DNA of 64,000 nucleotides from contig NZ_CP014862.1 in assembly GCF_002214585.1 (NCBI RefSeq), positions 1,116,001-1,180,000 of the forward strand, given 5' to 3'. A program made the position numbers and the translations under genes. The stretch comes from Thermococcus profundus. GTDB lineage: Archaea > Methanobacteriota_B > Thermococci > Thermococcales > Thermococcaceae. Within the stretch, counting starts at the first letter, position 1; the number at the start of each line of letters is the position of its first letter. Below the pieces are notes generated by a model. That model searched no databases. It was not told the DNA's origin and saw nothing but the letters and a program-made list of their open reading frames with translations. Shown here one piece after another: positions 39,389-48,766 of the stretch.

Positions 39389-41747
39389 CGCCGATACCTC
39401 CCAGCAGACTGTTTATGTCCACGATCAGGACGACACTTCCATCTCCGAGTATCGTGGCTCCGGCAAAACCTTTCAAGTTGGAAAGGGCCTTTCCAAGGGA
39501 CTTGATAACGATGTCCTTCTTGTGGAGGAGCTCATCAACCCTGAGTGCTATCTTCTGAGCCCCGAAATCCACTATAATTGCTGGGAACTCCTCTGACTCG
39601 GGGTAGGGCAGGTTGAAGAGCTCATGGAGCGATATAAGGGGTATGATCTCGCCCCTCAGGACGATTACCTCCTTTCCGCCGATGGTCTTTAGATCGTCCT
39701 TTTTGACCTCGATGGTCTCGAGTATGTTGTTTATCGGGATCGCGTAGGTTTCGTCCTGCACCTTTATGAGAAGGGCCTGTATGATGGCCATGCTTATCGG
39801 GAGCTTGAGCGTGAAGGTTGTACCCTTTCCGACCTCCGTCTTGACGCTTATGCTTCCGTTGAGGGCCTTGATGACGTCCTGGACGACGTCCATTCCGACG
39901 CCCCTTCCTGAAACGTCCGTGACTTTCTCCGCCGTGCTGAAACCTGGGAGGAATATCAGGTTTATCGCCTCGTCTTTGCTCATCTCAGCGGCCTGTTCCG
40001 GCGTGATGAGGCCCTTCTCGATGGCCTTCTTCTTGACTTTTTCTGGGTCTATTCCCCTGCCGTCGTCCCTGACGATGATAACCACGTGACTCCTCTCACG
40101 CTTGGCTATGAGTTCCAGCCTTCCTGCACGCGGCTTTCCAAGCTTCTCCCTCTCTTCCGGCGGTTCAATTCCGTGGTCTATTGCGTTTCTGAGCAGGTGA
40201 ACAAGAACGTCGCCGAGCTTGTCGAGAATAGTTCTGTCGACCTCTATCTCAGTTCCTTCCATGATGAACTCTACTTCTTTTCCTTCTTTCCTCGCCAGGC
40301 TCCTCACCATGCGCGGGAACTTGTTGAAGACCTCCGCAACGGGGGTAAGGCGCATCTGCATTATCTCATCCTGGAGCTCTGTCATCAGCCTCGACGTCGT
40401 TGAGAGGGTCTCTATGAGCTCCCTATCGCCTAAGCGCTCTGCTATCTGTTCAAGCCTTCCCTTGTTGATGACGAGCTCTCCAACGAGGTTCATGAGCTTG
40501 TCTAGATGCGCCACATCGACCTTTATGAGCTTGGACATCTTTATCTTCTCGCGCTTTGGAGGCTGGGAAGCCTTTGACTCTGGCTTCTTTTCGGGTTTTG
40601 TTCCTCCCGCAGTTTCCCCAGTTTTCTCGCCTTCTTTTGCACTTTCTCCGCCTATAACCACGTCTTCAACATCTGGATGCTTCAGAACAGCCGCCTTTAT
40701 CTCATCGATGGACTTTTGGGGAATCATAACCACTTCAAAATACGTCCCATCTATCAACTCACCGTTCTGAATGGCGTCCCGCGAGGGGTTAGTCTCAATG
40801 ACCTTTCCCATACCTTGGAGATCCTGGAGGATCAGGAAGGAGCGTATGCCCTTGAGGGGAGCGTCCTTCTGGAGGATCACCTTGATCTTAACTTTTCCGC
40901 CGCCGGGGGCTTCGCTAGGAGCCTCTTCTGCCCTTTCTTCAGCACTGCCTCCCCCTATGGGGGTTATGACGACCTCCTTAACTTCCGGATGCCTTGTGAT
41001 CACTTTCTCTATCTCCTCAGGTGAAAACTCCGTCCTAACCCTGAACTCCAGCTCGTTCTCCTCCGCGGAGCCGTCCTCTATGATCTTCCTGTCGGGTTTG
41101 GTCTCAAGAACGTCCCCCCTCTCCTCAAGGTCGTTGAGTATAAGAAAAGCCCTGACGCCCTTAAGCTGGGCATCTGGATGGAAGATAACCTTTATGAGGT
41201 ACTCATTTCCACCCCCGACCTCCAACGGCTGGGGGGCTTCCTTGGGTGCTTCTTTCTCCTCCGGCGCCTCAGCGGTTTCAGGGGGAGATTCCTCAGCTTT
41301 TTTGGACTCTGCACCCTCCTTTTTCTTTCTCGTGTATCCCTTCAGTAGCTTATCGGCCTCGGCAAATATCTCGCTTATGTCCACATCACCCTCGCTCCCA
41401 GTCTCCTCTATGTTGTCCACCATTGTTTCGATTGCATCGATGAACTCTAGAACGAGATCAACGACCTCGGGTGTGGCCTCCACCACTCCGTTCCTTATCG
41501 CGTCAAAGAGGTTCTCCATCTTGTGAGCGGTCTCGCTGAGCTTCATGAAGCCCATCGTGGCCGCTGTCCCCTTGAGGGTGTGTGCGTCCCTGAATATCTG
41601 GTCTATGCTCTCCTTCTTCGCGGCCTCGTCCCCCTTCTTAACTGCATCCTCAAGCTTGAGAACCGCGTTGCTTATGCTGTCTATCCTGTCCCTGGCATCG
41701 GCGAGGAACTCCTCAATGTACTGCGACATGTCCTCCATATCCCTCAC
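39378..41747 (-). CDS. cheA: Chemotaxis histidine kinase CheA with two P2 domains
   Basis: A 789-residue CheA. The P1 HPt domain has phospho-acceptor His56 ([10 protein letters not shown]). Two tandem, clearly related P2 CheY-binding domains follow (about 177-265 and 287-375; [22 protein letters not shown] and [22 protein letters not shown]-like), separated by acidic linkers. The P3 dimerisation helices contain the [17 protein letters not shown] pattern. P4 has the N box [15 protein letters not shown]1 DDGRGID and G2 [10 protein letters not shown]5 is CheW-like. It autophosphorylates and passes phosphate to CheY and CheB. Confidence 0.95.
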   Translation of the reverse strand: MRDMEDMSQYIEEFLADARDRIDSISNAVLKLEDAVKKGDEAAKKESIDQIFRDAHTLKGTAATMGFMKLSETAHKMENLFDAIRNGVVEATPEVVDLVLEFIDAIETMVDNIEETGSEGDVDISEIFAEADKLLKGYTRKKKEGAESKKAEESPPETAEAPEEKEAPKEAPQPLEVGGGNEYLIKVIFHPDAQLKGVRAFLILNDLEERGDVLETKPDRKIIEDGSAEENELEFRVRTEFSPEEIEKVITRHPEVKEVVITPIGGGSAEERAEEAPSEAPGGGKVKIKVILQKDAPLKGIRSFLILQDLQGMGKVIETNPSRDAIQNGELIDGTYFEVVMIPQKSIDEIKAAVLKHPDVEDVVIGGESAKEGEKTGETAGGTKPEKKPESKASQPPKREKIKMSKLIKVDVAHLDKLMNLVGELVINKGRLEQIAERLGDRELIETLSTTSRLMTELQDEIMQMRLTPVAEVFNKFPRMVRSLARKEGKEVEFIMEGTEIEVDRTILDKLGDVLVHLLRNAIDHGIEPPEEREKLGKPRAGRLELIAKRERSHVVIIVRDDGRGIDPEKVKKKAIEKGLITPEQAAEMSKDEAINLIFLPGFSTAEKVTDVSGRGVGMDVVQDVIKALNGSISVKTEVGKGTTFTLKLPISMAIIQALLIKVQDETYAIPINNILETIEVKKDDLKTIGGKEVIVLRGEIIPLISLHELFNLPYPESEEFPAIIVDFGAQKIALRVDELLHKKDIVIKSLGKALSNLKGFAGATILGDGSVVLIVDINSLLGGIGGGL

Positions 41748-42808
41748 CTCGGGATCTTTCTCAGGGCCATAACAATGGTATCCGCGATTTTATCCAGGGG
41801 CACAATGTAGTCCACCATACCAGTCTCGGCTGCCGCCTTCGGCATTCCATAGATTATCGATGTCTCTTTGTCCTGCGCAATCGTTATTCCTCCCTTCTTC
41901 TTGATGGCCACTATTCCCTCCGCGCCGTCCCTGCCCATCCCCGTCATGACGACCCCAACGGTTTTTCTGCCGAAAACCTCCGCAACGCTTTTCATCATCG
42001 GATCGGCGGCAGGTCTGACGCCGTGGATCTTGGGCCCCTTGTAGAGTTTTATGGTGGGCTTGCCTCCCCGATTCACAACCTCCATGTGATAGTCGCCGGG
42101 GGCCACGTAGGCCCAGTTCTTGTAGACGACTTCCCCGTCCTCGGCTTCCTTGACGTTGACCCTGGAAATCCTGTCGAGCCTCATTGCGAACGACCTCGTG
42201 AATCCGGGGGGCATGTGCTGGACCAGCAGGATCCCGGCGTCCAGCTCTCCAGGTAGCTTCTCAAAGACCTTGAGCAGAGACTGGGGGCCACCAGTGGAGG
42301 CCGCTATTGCGACCGCCCTTCTTGCTGCTTCTTCCCTCTTCCTGACTTTTGTCAGCTGCTCCCGGAGGAGCCTCCTCCTCTTGAACTGGAGGAACTTGAT
42401 CGGAACCTTTGCGGCTTCCTTCACCTTGGCTATTATCTCATCCTTCAGCTCCCTCATGTTTATCGAGATTGACGAGGAAGGTTTGGGGATGAAGTCCACG
42501 GCTCCGTACTCCAAGGCCTTTATCGTCGCATCCGCGCCCTCCTGAGTGAGAGCGCTGACCATTATGACAGCCGTCGGGTATTTGTTCATGATGAACTTGA
42601 GGGCATCGAGGCCGTTCATCCTGGGCATCTCGACGTCCAGGGTTATCACGTCGGGCCTGTGCTGTTTGACTTTCTCTATTGCCTCAACCCCGTCCCTGGC
42701 CTCACAGCATACCTCTATCTCGGGATCGGACTCCAGGATATCCTTGAGGACCCTTCGCATGAAGGCCGAATCATCTACGACTAGGACCCTGATCTTCTTT
42801 CTGAGTGG
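41744..42808 (-). CDS. cheB: Receptor methylesterase CheB
   Basis: A 354-residue two-domain protein. The receiver domain (1-125) has phospho-acceptor Asp59 ([13 protein letters not shown]). The methylesterase domain has Ser172 (IAASTGGPQ), His199 (VQHMPPG) and Asp295 (GMGRDGAEG). It demethylates and deamidates receptors for adaptation. ATG 42808 follows GGTGGTCCT; an earlier in-frame start would reach into the cheY end. It overlaps cheA by 4 bases. Confidence 0.95.
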   Translation of the reverse strand, partial: PLRKKIRVLVVDDSAFMRRVLKDILESDPEIEVCCEARDGVEAIEKVKQHRPDVITLDVEMPRMNGLDALKFIMNKYPTAVIMVSALTQEGADATIKALEYGAVDFIPKPSSSISINMRELKDEIIAKVKEAAKVPIKFLQFKRRRLLREQLTKVRKREEAARRAVAIAASTGGPQSLLKVFEKLPGELDAGILLVQHMPPGFTRSFAMRLDRISRVNVKEAEDGEVVYKNWAYVAPGDYHMEVVNRGGKPTIKLYKGPKIHGVRPAADPMMKSVAEVFGRKTVGVVMTGMGRDGAEGIVAIKKKGGITIAQDKETSIIYGMPKAAAETGMVDYIVPLDKIADTIVMALRKIPR

Positions 42809-42821
42809 CATAGGACCACCT

Positions 42822-43184
42822 TTAAGAGGAGAGGACTCTGTTGACTTCTTCAATCACTTTCGGAGCCTGGAACGGCTTGACTATATAGCCCTTGGCGCCG
42901 CTCTTGAGAGCCTCCATGACCTTGGCTTCCTGACCAACCGCGGTGATCATTATTATCTTGGCGTTGGGATCGATCTTCATGATCTCCTTGACGGCGCTGA
43001 TGCCGTCCATCTCCGGCATGACTATGTCCATGGTCACAAGATCGGGCTTGAGTTGTTTGTATTTCTCAACGGCCTCTTTTCCGTTGCTTGCTTCGCCAAC
43101 TATCTGATGTCCGGCCTGAGTCAGGATCTTCTTGACCAGCATTCTCATAAACGCCGCATCATCGACGACGAGCACTCTTGCCAT
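42822..43184 (-). CDS. cheY: Chemotaxis response regulator CheY
   Basis: A 120-residue single receiver domain: acidic pair VVDDAAF, phospho-acceptor Asp53 ([13 protein letters not shown]), Thr in IMITAVG and Lys in YIVKPF. It carries the signal from CheA through CheF to the archaellum. It sits between cheR and cheB with short gaps. Confidence 0.96.
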   Translation of the reverse strand: MARVLVVDDAAFMRMLVKKILTQAGHQIVGEASNGKEAVEKYKQLKPDLVTMDIVMPEMDGISAVKEIMKIDPNAKIIMITAVGQEAKVMEALKSGAKGYIVKPFQAPKVIEEVNRVLSS

Positions 43185-43190
43185 CCAAAT

Positions 43191-44027
43191 TCACCTCCTT
43201 CTTGGGTTCGGGTTTTTCACATAGATCCTTGCAACCAGATCGTAGAGTTTGAACAGACGGGCAGCGTTGCCCAGAATGGTTTCAGTCTTCCCAAGGATGA
43301 GATAACCGTGATCCTCAAGGGATTCGTAGAGGTTGGAGAACACCTGCTCCTGTGCCTCGCGGGTCATGTAGATCAGGACGTTGCGGATGAAGATCATATC
43401 GAACCCCTTAGGGTACGTATCGGACAGGAGGTTGAAGTGCTTGAACTGAACGTAGCGTCTGATCTTCGGCGAGATCCTGTAGTGGTCTCCCATAGGGAGG
43501 AAGTACTTGGCGATGAGGGGCTTTGGAACGCTCTTCTCAACGACCTCTTTGGGGTAGGCCCCCCTGATTGCCGTGTTCAGTGCCTCCCTGTCGATATCTG
43601 TGGCAAGTATTTTGAGCTTGAACCTGGACATCTGATCGCCCAGGAATTCGCTGAACATCATGGCTATTGAGTAGGGCTCCTGGCCGGTCGAACAAGCGGC
43701 GCTCCAGACGTTTATCGTCATGCTGTAGTGCTTCTTTTTGAATTCGATAAGCTCCGGAAGGACCTTTCTTTCGAGGGTTTTCCAGACTATCGGATCCCTA
43801 AAGAACTCCGTGACGTTTATAGCCACAGTGAGCAGCAGGTCGTCGAGTTCCTGCTTGTTCTTTTTTATCAGGCGGTAGTACTCCATGAAGTCTGTTATGC
43901 CAAGCTTCCTCATCCTGGCCCGGATTCTCCGAAGTAGGTAGGAATCCTTATAGGCATCGCTACTAGTGTTCAGATGCCTGAAGAGCTCCTGCTTAATGAG
44001 CTGATAGCCCCTGTCTTTGACTTCCAT
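43191..44027 (-). CDS. cheR: Receptor methyltransferase CheR
   Basis: A 278-residue CheR. A helical N-terminal domain (LLRRIRARMRKLGITDFMEYYRLIKK) precedes the SAM-binding motif INVWSAACSTGQEPYSIAMM. The acidic residue that binds SAM lies in LATDIDREAL, and FDMIFIRNVLIYM completes the core. It methylates receptor glutamates. ATG 44027 has GCGGGGGTTACTGCG before it; a start 11 codons upstream lies nearly at the transcript start. It is the first gene of the operon. Confidence 0.95.
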   Translation of the reverse strand: MEVKDRGYQLIKQELFRHLNTSSDAYKDSYLLRRIRARMRKLGITDFMEYYRLIKKNKQELDDLLLTVAINVTEFFRDPIVWKTLERKVLPELIEFKKKHYSMTINVWSAACSTGQEPYSIAMMFSEFLGDQMSRFKLKILATDIDREALNTAIRGAYPKEVVEKSVPKPLIAKYFLPMGDHYRISPKIRRYVQFKHFNLLSDTYPKGFDMIFIRNVLIYMTREAQEQVFSNLYESLEDHGYLILGKTETILGNAARLFKLYDLVARIYVKNPNPRRR

Positions 44028-44074
44028 CGCAGTAACCCCCGCCTGTTGGGATGGGTTCAAAGATCTGACCTGGG

Positions 44075-44224
44075 AATTAAATTTACTACAATTACTATGA
44101 CCCGGCCAATTAAAAAACCCTTGCGTGTATGTGTATGTGTAGGTGCATATGTAGGTTGTTACGAGCTTTTTTCGGTGAAATTGATAAGCTTTGCTTTGGA
44201 AACGGTCAACGAAAACTTTTTATG
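44075..44224. promoter_or_regulatory. Divergent promoter region of the che genes
   Basis: The minus-strand TATA element TAGTAAATTTAATTC (about 44074-44088) serves cheR. The plus-strand TATA AACTTTTTATG (44214-44224) predicts transcription of the mcp-cheW pair from about 44247, leaving a leader of roughly 75 bases, long for this genome. Between them lies a short TGTATG tandem repeat (about 44133-44150). Confidence 0.45.
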
Positions 44225-44324
44225 CCCTTATTGAATAATAGACAGTGTTTACAAGAGTATTTTGATCAACCTACAACAGAGGAATAGAATCGGACTTGGA
44301 CAATCTTCAAGTGCGGTGGTACCT

Positions 44325-45641
44325 ATGAAAGCGGCAACAATAGGTGCGGTCACAGCGGCGCCCGTAGTCACTGGGATACTGGCTTACGGAGGTCATCCCC
44401 TAGTAGGCCTGGCCAGCGGTGTGATGGTTGGAGTCATAGCGGCCGGCTATATTGAAAGATTCTACGAGCAGAGAAACAAGTACGCCCTGGTGAAGAGGGT
44501 TCTCAGGGCTATGAGCAGGGGTGAGAGAGTTCCCATTCCCCCTGAGCTCAGCGATATCCGGGAGTACCTAGTGCCCCTCGCGGGAAAGGAGAGCAGCGAT
44601 CTCCGCTTCCTCGTGGAGGATCTGAAGCGGGTCGCGAAGGGGGATCTCACGGGCAAAGTGCCGATCACGTCCGGACTTCTCCAGGCTTATGATAATGTGA
44701 AGAAGAGCTGGATAGAGATGCTGTCCAACATGAAGGAGACCCTTGAAGACGTCAGGAGTGAGCTGGAGGGAATTAAAGAGGCATCGGATTCTCTGAATGC
44801 TCTAGAACGCACGTATGATACTCTGAACGAGTTGATATCACGCCTCGAAACCCAGAGCGTCAAGATCGCCGAGCTCAATGACCACATACAGGCCCTTTCA
44901 GCAGCTATAGAACAGATAAGCACTCAGACACAGCAGGTCGCGGAATTCACAATAGAGTCAGCTAACGCCGCCGAGAAAGGAAAGGAGATTTCAGATGAGG
45001 CAGCTCTGAAGGTTGAGAAGATCAACAACGTCAGCAGGGAGATGGAGAGTGCGGTAAATATACTCTCTGAATACTCCGAGAAAATCGGTCAGATCGTCGA
45101 CGTCATCACTGACATAGCGGAGCAGACGAACCTCCTCGCGCTGAACGCCGCTATCGAGGCCGCAAGGGCAGGTGAGCAGGGCAGGGGCTTTGCCGTCGTT
45201 GCCGACAGCGTTAGAGAGCTCGCGGAGCAGTCGAGGAGCTCCGCCAAGCAGATAGGGGATCTTATAAAGGAGATGCAGGAAAGCGTGAGCGGCGTCGTGT
45301 CATCAATACACGAGAACACGAGGGTGACCCAGGAGGTAGGGGAGTCCATACAGCACCTCATAGCGGCATTTGACGATATCGCGAGGAGGGCGAACGAGAT
45401 AGCCAACATGATGAACGAGATCTCCAAGGGTGTTGACCAGCAGGCGAGCGCCGTCCAGTACCTCGTGAGTGCCGTGGATGAGATCTCCGCGGTCAACTCT
45501 GAACTCTCCGAGACAGCTCAGGAGGCCGTGGAGGTCTCCAGTGAGGCGGTGTCGAGGGTTGAGCCAATCAAGGATATGCTGGGCCGTCTGGTTGGGAAGC
45601 TCGAAGGACTTATAGGTATGGTTGCGCGCATTAAGGTTTGA
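44325..45641 (+). CDS. Methyl-accepting chemotaxis protein without sensor domain
   Basis: A 438-residue receptor with an N-terminal hairpin of two hydrophobic helices (about 3-40), a HAMP-like segment ([14 protein letters not shown]) and a long coiled coil. The signalling tip is [38 protein letters not shown]. It has no extracellular or PAS sensor, so it may sense membrane state or a partner protein. ATG 44325 follows GCGGTGGTACCT. The cheW gene follows 11 bases later. Confidence 0.92.
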   Translation: MKAATIGAVTAAPVVTGILAYGGHPLVGLASGVMVGVIAAGYIERFYEQRNKYALVKRVLRAMSRGERVPIPPELSDIREYLVPLAGKESSDLRFLVEDLKRVAKGDLTGKVPITSGLLQAYDNVKKSWIEMLSNMKETLEDVRSELEGIKEASDSLNALERTYDTLNELISRLETQSVKIAELNDHIQALSAAIEQISTQTQQVAEFTIESANAAEKGKEISDEAALKVEKINNVSREMESAVNILSEYSEKIGQIVDVITDIAEQTNLLALNAAIEAARAGEQGRGFAVVADSVRELAEQSRSSAKQIGDLIKEMQESVSGVVSSIHENTRVTQEVGESIQHLIAAFDDIARRANEIANMMNEISKGVDQQASAVQYLVSAVDEISAVNSELSETAQEAVEVSSEAVSRVEPIKDMLGRLVGKLEGLIGMVARIKV

Positions 45642-45652
45642 GGTGAAGGGAT

Positions 45653-46090
45653 ATGGCCGAAGTTCAGGTCGTTGCCTTCAGGGTCGGAAACGAGGAGTTC
45701 TGCCTTGAGATATCCAAGGTTAGAGAAATAAAGGAGATGATGCCCATAACCAGGGTCCCCAACGCTCCCGAGTACGTGGAGGGCGTCATAAACCTCAGGG
45801 GCCAGATAACCACGGTCGTCAACCTGAAGAAGAAGCTGGGCTACTATGACGACGAGGATCTCAGCAACAAGAAGATCATCATAGCAGAGGTCAAGGGGGA
45901 GATAATCGGCATAATAGTCGATGCAGTCTCGGACGTGGTGACTCTGACCGAGGATCAGATAGAGCCAACGCCGAAGACCCTGGTTTCAAGAATGGACACC
46001 CGCTTCATAAAGGGCATAGCGAAGATAAACAACGGGGAAAGGCTCCTCATAATGGTCGACCTGGAGAGGCTCTTCGGAGAGGAGTGGTGA
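45653..46090 (+). CDS. cheW: Chemotaxis coupling protein CheW
   Basis: A 145-residue CheW: FRVGNEEFCLEISKVREIKEMMPITRVPNAPEYVEGVINLRGQITTVVNLKKKLG is the standard N-terminal half. It bridges receptors and CheA through the same fold as the CheA P5 domain. It forms an operon with the sensorless receptor and meets the convergent coiled-coil gene stop to stop. Confidence 0.95.
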   Translation: MAEVQVVAFRVGNEEFCLEISKVREIKEMMPITRVPNAPEYVEGVINLRGQITTVVNLKKKLGYYDDEDLSNKKIIIAEVKGEIIGIIVDAVSDVVTLTEDQIEPTPKTLVSRMDTRFIKGIAKINNGERLLIMVDLERLFGEEW

Positions 46091-47197
46091 TCAGAGATCC
46101 AGCTCCTTCAGGAGCTCTTCGAGCTCTTTTTTTGAGGGTTTCTTCTCGGCCTCTCTTGCATCTTCCACGGTCTCTTTTCCACCCAGCCTTGCCATCAGCA
46201 TCTCTACCTGTTCTTCCAGCTTTCTGAGCTCCTCGAACTGGATTCTAAGCTTCTCGTAGAACTCCTTCTCTATGGGGGTTACGGGAACGGGTTCGTTTAT
46301 CATCTCCGCCAGGGAATCAAGTTCTCCCGCAACTTTGTATACCAATCTGTGGATTTCAATAAAGCTTCTCTCTGGGTTGAGCTCCTTTCCGTTCCGTTCG
46401 TCTTTCATGGGCAGATTAAGCCTTTTTACGAGTATTATCGCATCTCTGAAGCGGGAATAAACACTCTCATCGGGAACTGACACAACGGCAAGCTTCCTCA
46501 GGTTCTTGAGGAGTCCTATGAGGTTCTCCTTTAGGGAGTCGAACTCTTCCTTTCCTTTCCCTGTTAGAACGTACACCTTGGCAATGTCGCGGAGCGACAG
46601 AAGGGCCCTCTTTGCCTCAAGGAGGCCCGAGCTTATCTTCTCGGGCTGAAGGGTTATGGCAGTCGTGATCAACTCGAGGAATTCCTCCACTTCCTCCTCT
46701 TTCCGTCTCTCGATGAGGTCCTCGAGGTGCTCTATCTCTTCCTCCACCTCCCTGAGGAGCTCCTCCTTCAGCTTTTCCTTGAGCTCCTCTTTCCCCTCAA
46801 GGACCTCGCTTTCTATCTCCTGAATTTGGGATTTAAGCTCGGAAACCTCTTTGTTGAGGGCGCCAAGTTCGTAAGCTGTCTGGACACTCTTGTTCTCCAG
46901 CTCTTTGAGCTTTGTCTTGAGCATCTCATCAAGCTTTGAGACCTTCTCGGAGAGGGACTTTATCCTCCAGTCCTCGGCTGATTCGCCCTCCATCCGCTTC
47001 AACCGGTCAAGCTCGGATTTCAGCGAGTTTATCTCCTCTAGAATCTCCTTCCTGAAAGACTCGATGTTCTCGATGGAGCTCTGTGTCTCGTTCTTGAGCT
47101 CAAAAAATCTGGACTTAACCTTCTCAGATATATCCATGGCGTAGTACACTGCGAACCCTGCGCCGATGATGGCCACTATCGAGAGGTACTCTAGCAT
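46091..47197 (-). CDS. Membrane-anchored long coiled-coil protein beside the che cluster
   Basis: A 368-residue protein with one N-terminal membrane helix (MLEYLSIVAIIGAGFAVYYAM). About 130 residues of heptad-rich coiled coil follow (SIENIESFRKEILEEINSLKSELDRL onward), then a predicted helical domain (about 180-330) and a Lys/Glu tail. I assign no family. It shares its design, though not obvious sequence, with the membrane coiled-coil protein at 34612-35361. ATG 47197 is chosen for the GGTGATC before it. The TATA-like AGCCTTAAATAG lies at about 47239-47250. Confidence 0.8.
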   Translation of the reverse strand: MLEYLSIVAIIGAGFAVYYAMDISEKVKSRFFELKNETQSSIENIESFRKEILEEINSLKSELDRLKRMEGESAEDWRIKSLSEKVSKLDEMLKTKLKELENKSVQTAYELGALNKEVSELKSQIQEIESEVLEGKEELKEKLKEELLREVEEEIEHLEDLIERRKEEEVEEFLELITTAITLQPEKISSGLLEAKRALLSLRDIAKVYVLTGKGKEEFDSLKENLIGLLKNLRKLAVVSVPDESVYSRFRDAIILVKRLNLPMKDERNGKELNPERSFIEIHRLVYKVAGELDSLAEMINEPVPVTPIEKEFYEKLRIQFEELRKLEEQVEMLMARLGGKETVEDAREAEKKPSKKELEELLKELDL

Positions 47198-47315
47198 GCC
47201 GATCACCGTGTTTCCACTGTATTAGTTTTCCTCCAACACTATTTAAGGCTTAGGCTTATGGAATTGAAGTTTGTCCAACGTGGAAGTTCAGAGGCACACC
47301 CTTCGAATCCCTCTG

Positions 47316-47323
47316 AAAAAAAA
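47316..47323 (-). terminator. Oligo-T terminator after the KaiC/V4R gene
   Basis: Eight consecutive T residues on the minus strand, about 70 bases after the stop codon at 47391 and before the promoter of the next minus-strand gene. This is a typical archaeal termination signal. Confidence 0.5.
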
Positions 47324-47390
47324 GGAAGCACAAAAAGTCCAGGTTTGGAAAGGGTGAAAATTGTCTATTCTAATTAACGAAGATAGATCC

Positions 47391-48590
47391 TCAAGCTTCC
47401 CTTTCACCGCTCTTCCTCTTAAACACAAACTCGCAGTACTCATATCCCTGTGCTTGGCAGTGAACTTCCTCTCCCTCCCACGGATCCCCAGTGTACTCCT
47501 CAAGGAACTGGGCTATCTCGCCCGCATAGTTTACGTGGGCAGGATACTGGAAACTCCTGAGGCGCGGGAACAGGTTTTTGCCTCTCAGGATTATGATGTC
47601 ATCTGATATCTGGACAATATCGAGTTTACCGCCTCCTGAAGCTTCTGTCCCTTTGATAAAGCGTTCGAGAGTCTCCCTTAAGGTGGCATGGATATTTCTG
47701 TAGGTAGCTCCAGCTCCGCGAAACTCATAGCGTCCCCAGAGATAGAGAAACTTCTTACCCTCCCCTGGGCCTAGGTACTGATAGACGAACTCCACTAGTG
47801 AAGCCTCACTCTCCTCAGATATTATCTGAACCCTCGAACTCCCAGACCAGAGATTGCCCTCCTCATCAAGGGTGAGGTTCTCTTTGATATCCTTGAGAGT
47901 GTAGTAACTTTCCCAAAGGTCTTCGATTCCTCTCTCGGTTTTCTTATATGGGAGATACTTAGTGGGAAGTCCCACTGGATAGGGAGACCTCAAGATCTTG
48001 ATCTTTCCCTCTTTAACCTCCAAAACGTACTCAAAGCCCAAGAGGAGCTTTGCCAGGTCTCCCTTTTCAAGGACTTCCGAGTTAACACCGGCAAAGACCT
48101 GCTCGTTGAGGCCTTTTATGGAGTTGACGAGTCTTATGATGATCCTTGTGTAAGCATCCCTATCCGCCTGGAGGGAGTACAGAACGGTGAGATCATCTAT
48201 AATCAGAACATCGTAGTCCCCGGTTGAAAGCTCGTTCCTTATTATTCCCACGGTTATCCCAAGGTCACGGGGGTTTGGAATGACATCCTTCCCGGACTTG
48301 GACTGGGGCGCGTAGAGGTTGGTAAACCCGTCGAGGATCTTGGCCTGTCCTTTTTCCAGGTACTCCCCGTAGTCGATTCCATAATAGGAGAGCCAATCCC
48401 TGAGAATGGCGGGATCCTGTCTGAACTCTGCCACGAGAACCCTCAACCCCTGCTTTAGGAGAGCGTACGCTATCTGGTGCATAAAGAGAAGGTTGTCTTC
48501 TTCAAAAGAACCTACAATAGCTACGTTTAGACCCCGCTTGAACCCGCCTCCGAGTGCCTCGTCAAGCCTTTCTATCCCCGTCGAGAGCAA
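47391..48590 (-). CDS. Degenerate KaiC-like domain fused to a V4R domain
   Basis: A 399-residue protein. The N-terminal half follows a KaiC/RecA fold (STGIERLDEALGGGFKRGLNVAIVGS... YDVLIIDDLTVLYSLQ). The Walker A loop has become GSFEEDNLL, without the GKT of an ATP-binding P loop. The C-terminal ~170 residues form a V4R (4-vinyl-reductase-like) ligand domain ending EVHCQAQGYEYCEFVF with two conserved Cys. It is probably a sensor rather than an ATPase. TTG 48590 is the likely start, after GGGAGTGGTG. The frame is open a further 60 codons upstream, but that DNA is AT-rich and contains the TATA box. Confidence 0.75.
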   Translation of the reverse strand: MLSTGIERLDEALGGGFKRGLNVAIVGSFEEDNLLFMHQIAYALLKQGLRVLVAEFRQDPAILRDWLSYYGIDYGEYLEKGQAKILDGFTNLYAPQSKSGKDVIPNPRDLGITVGIIRNELSTGDYDVLIIDDLTVLYSLQADRDAYTRIIIRLVNSIKGLNEQVFAGVNSEVLEKGDLAKLLLGFEYVLEVKEGKIKILRSPYPVGLPTKYLPYKKTERGIEDLWESYYTLKDIKENLTLDEEGNLWSGSSRVQIISEESEASLVEFVYQYLGPGEGKKFLYLWGRYEFRGAGATYRNIHATLRETLERFIKGTEASGGGKLDIVQISDDIIILRGKNLFPRLRSFQYPAHVNYAGEIAQFLEEYTGDPWEGEEVHCQAQGYEYCEFVFKRKSGEREA

Positions 48591-48621
48591 CGCCAGCACC
48601 ACTCCCGGTACGGCCGGGGCC

Positions 48622-48631
48622 CTCTTAAGTT
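48622..48631 (-). promoter_or_regulatory. TATA box of the KaiC/V4R gene
   Basis: AACTTAAGAG on the minus strand lies about 25 bases before the GGGAGTGGTG ribosome-binding site. It lies inside the upstream extension of the open frame, which argues that coding begins downstream at 48590. Confidence 0.45.
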
Positions 48632-48766
48632 TTTCTAAAAGGGGTTTGGTATCTGCGTATATCAAGATTGATTTTAGAAATTTACCATGTTCAATGGACT
48701 CAATATCTGATTTTTCATCGATTTCTTGTAAACAGACAAGTACAAAGAGAAAAGTGAAAATACCGA

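Noticed and set aside
44130-44155. TGTATG short tandem repeat as a regulatory element
   Set aside because: Too short and simple to interpret; noted only within the divergent che promoter region.
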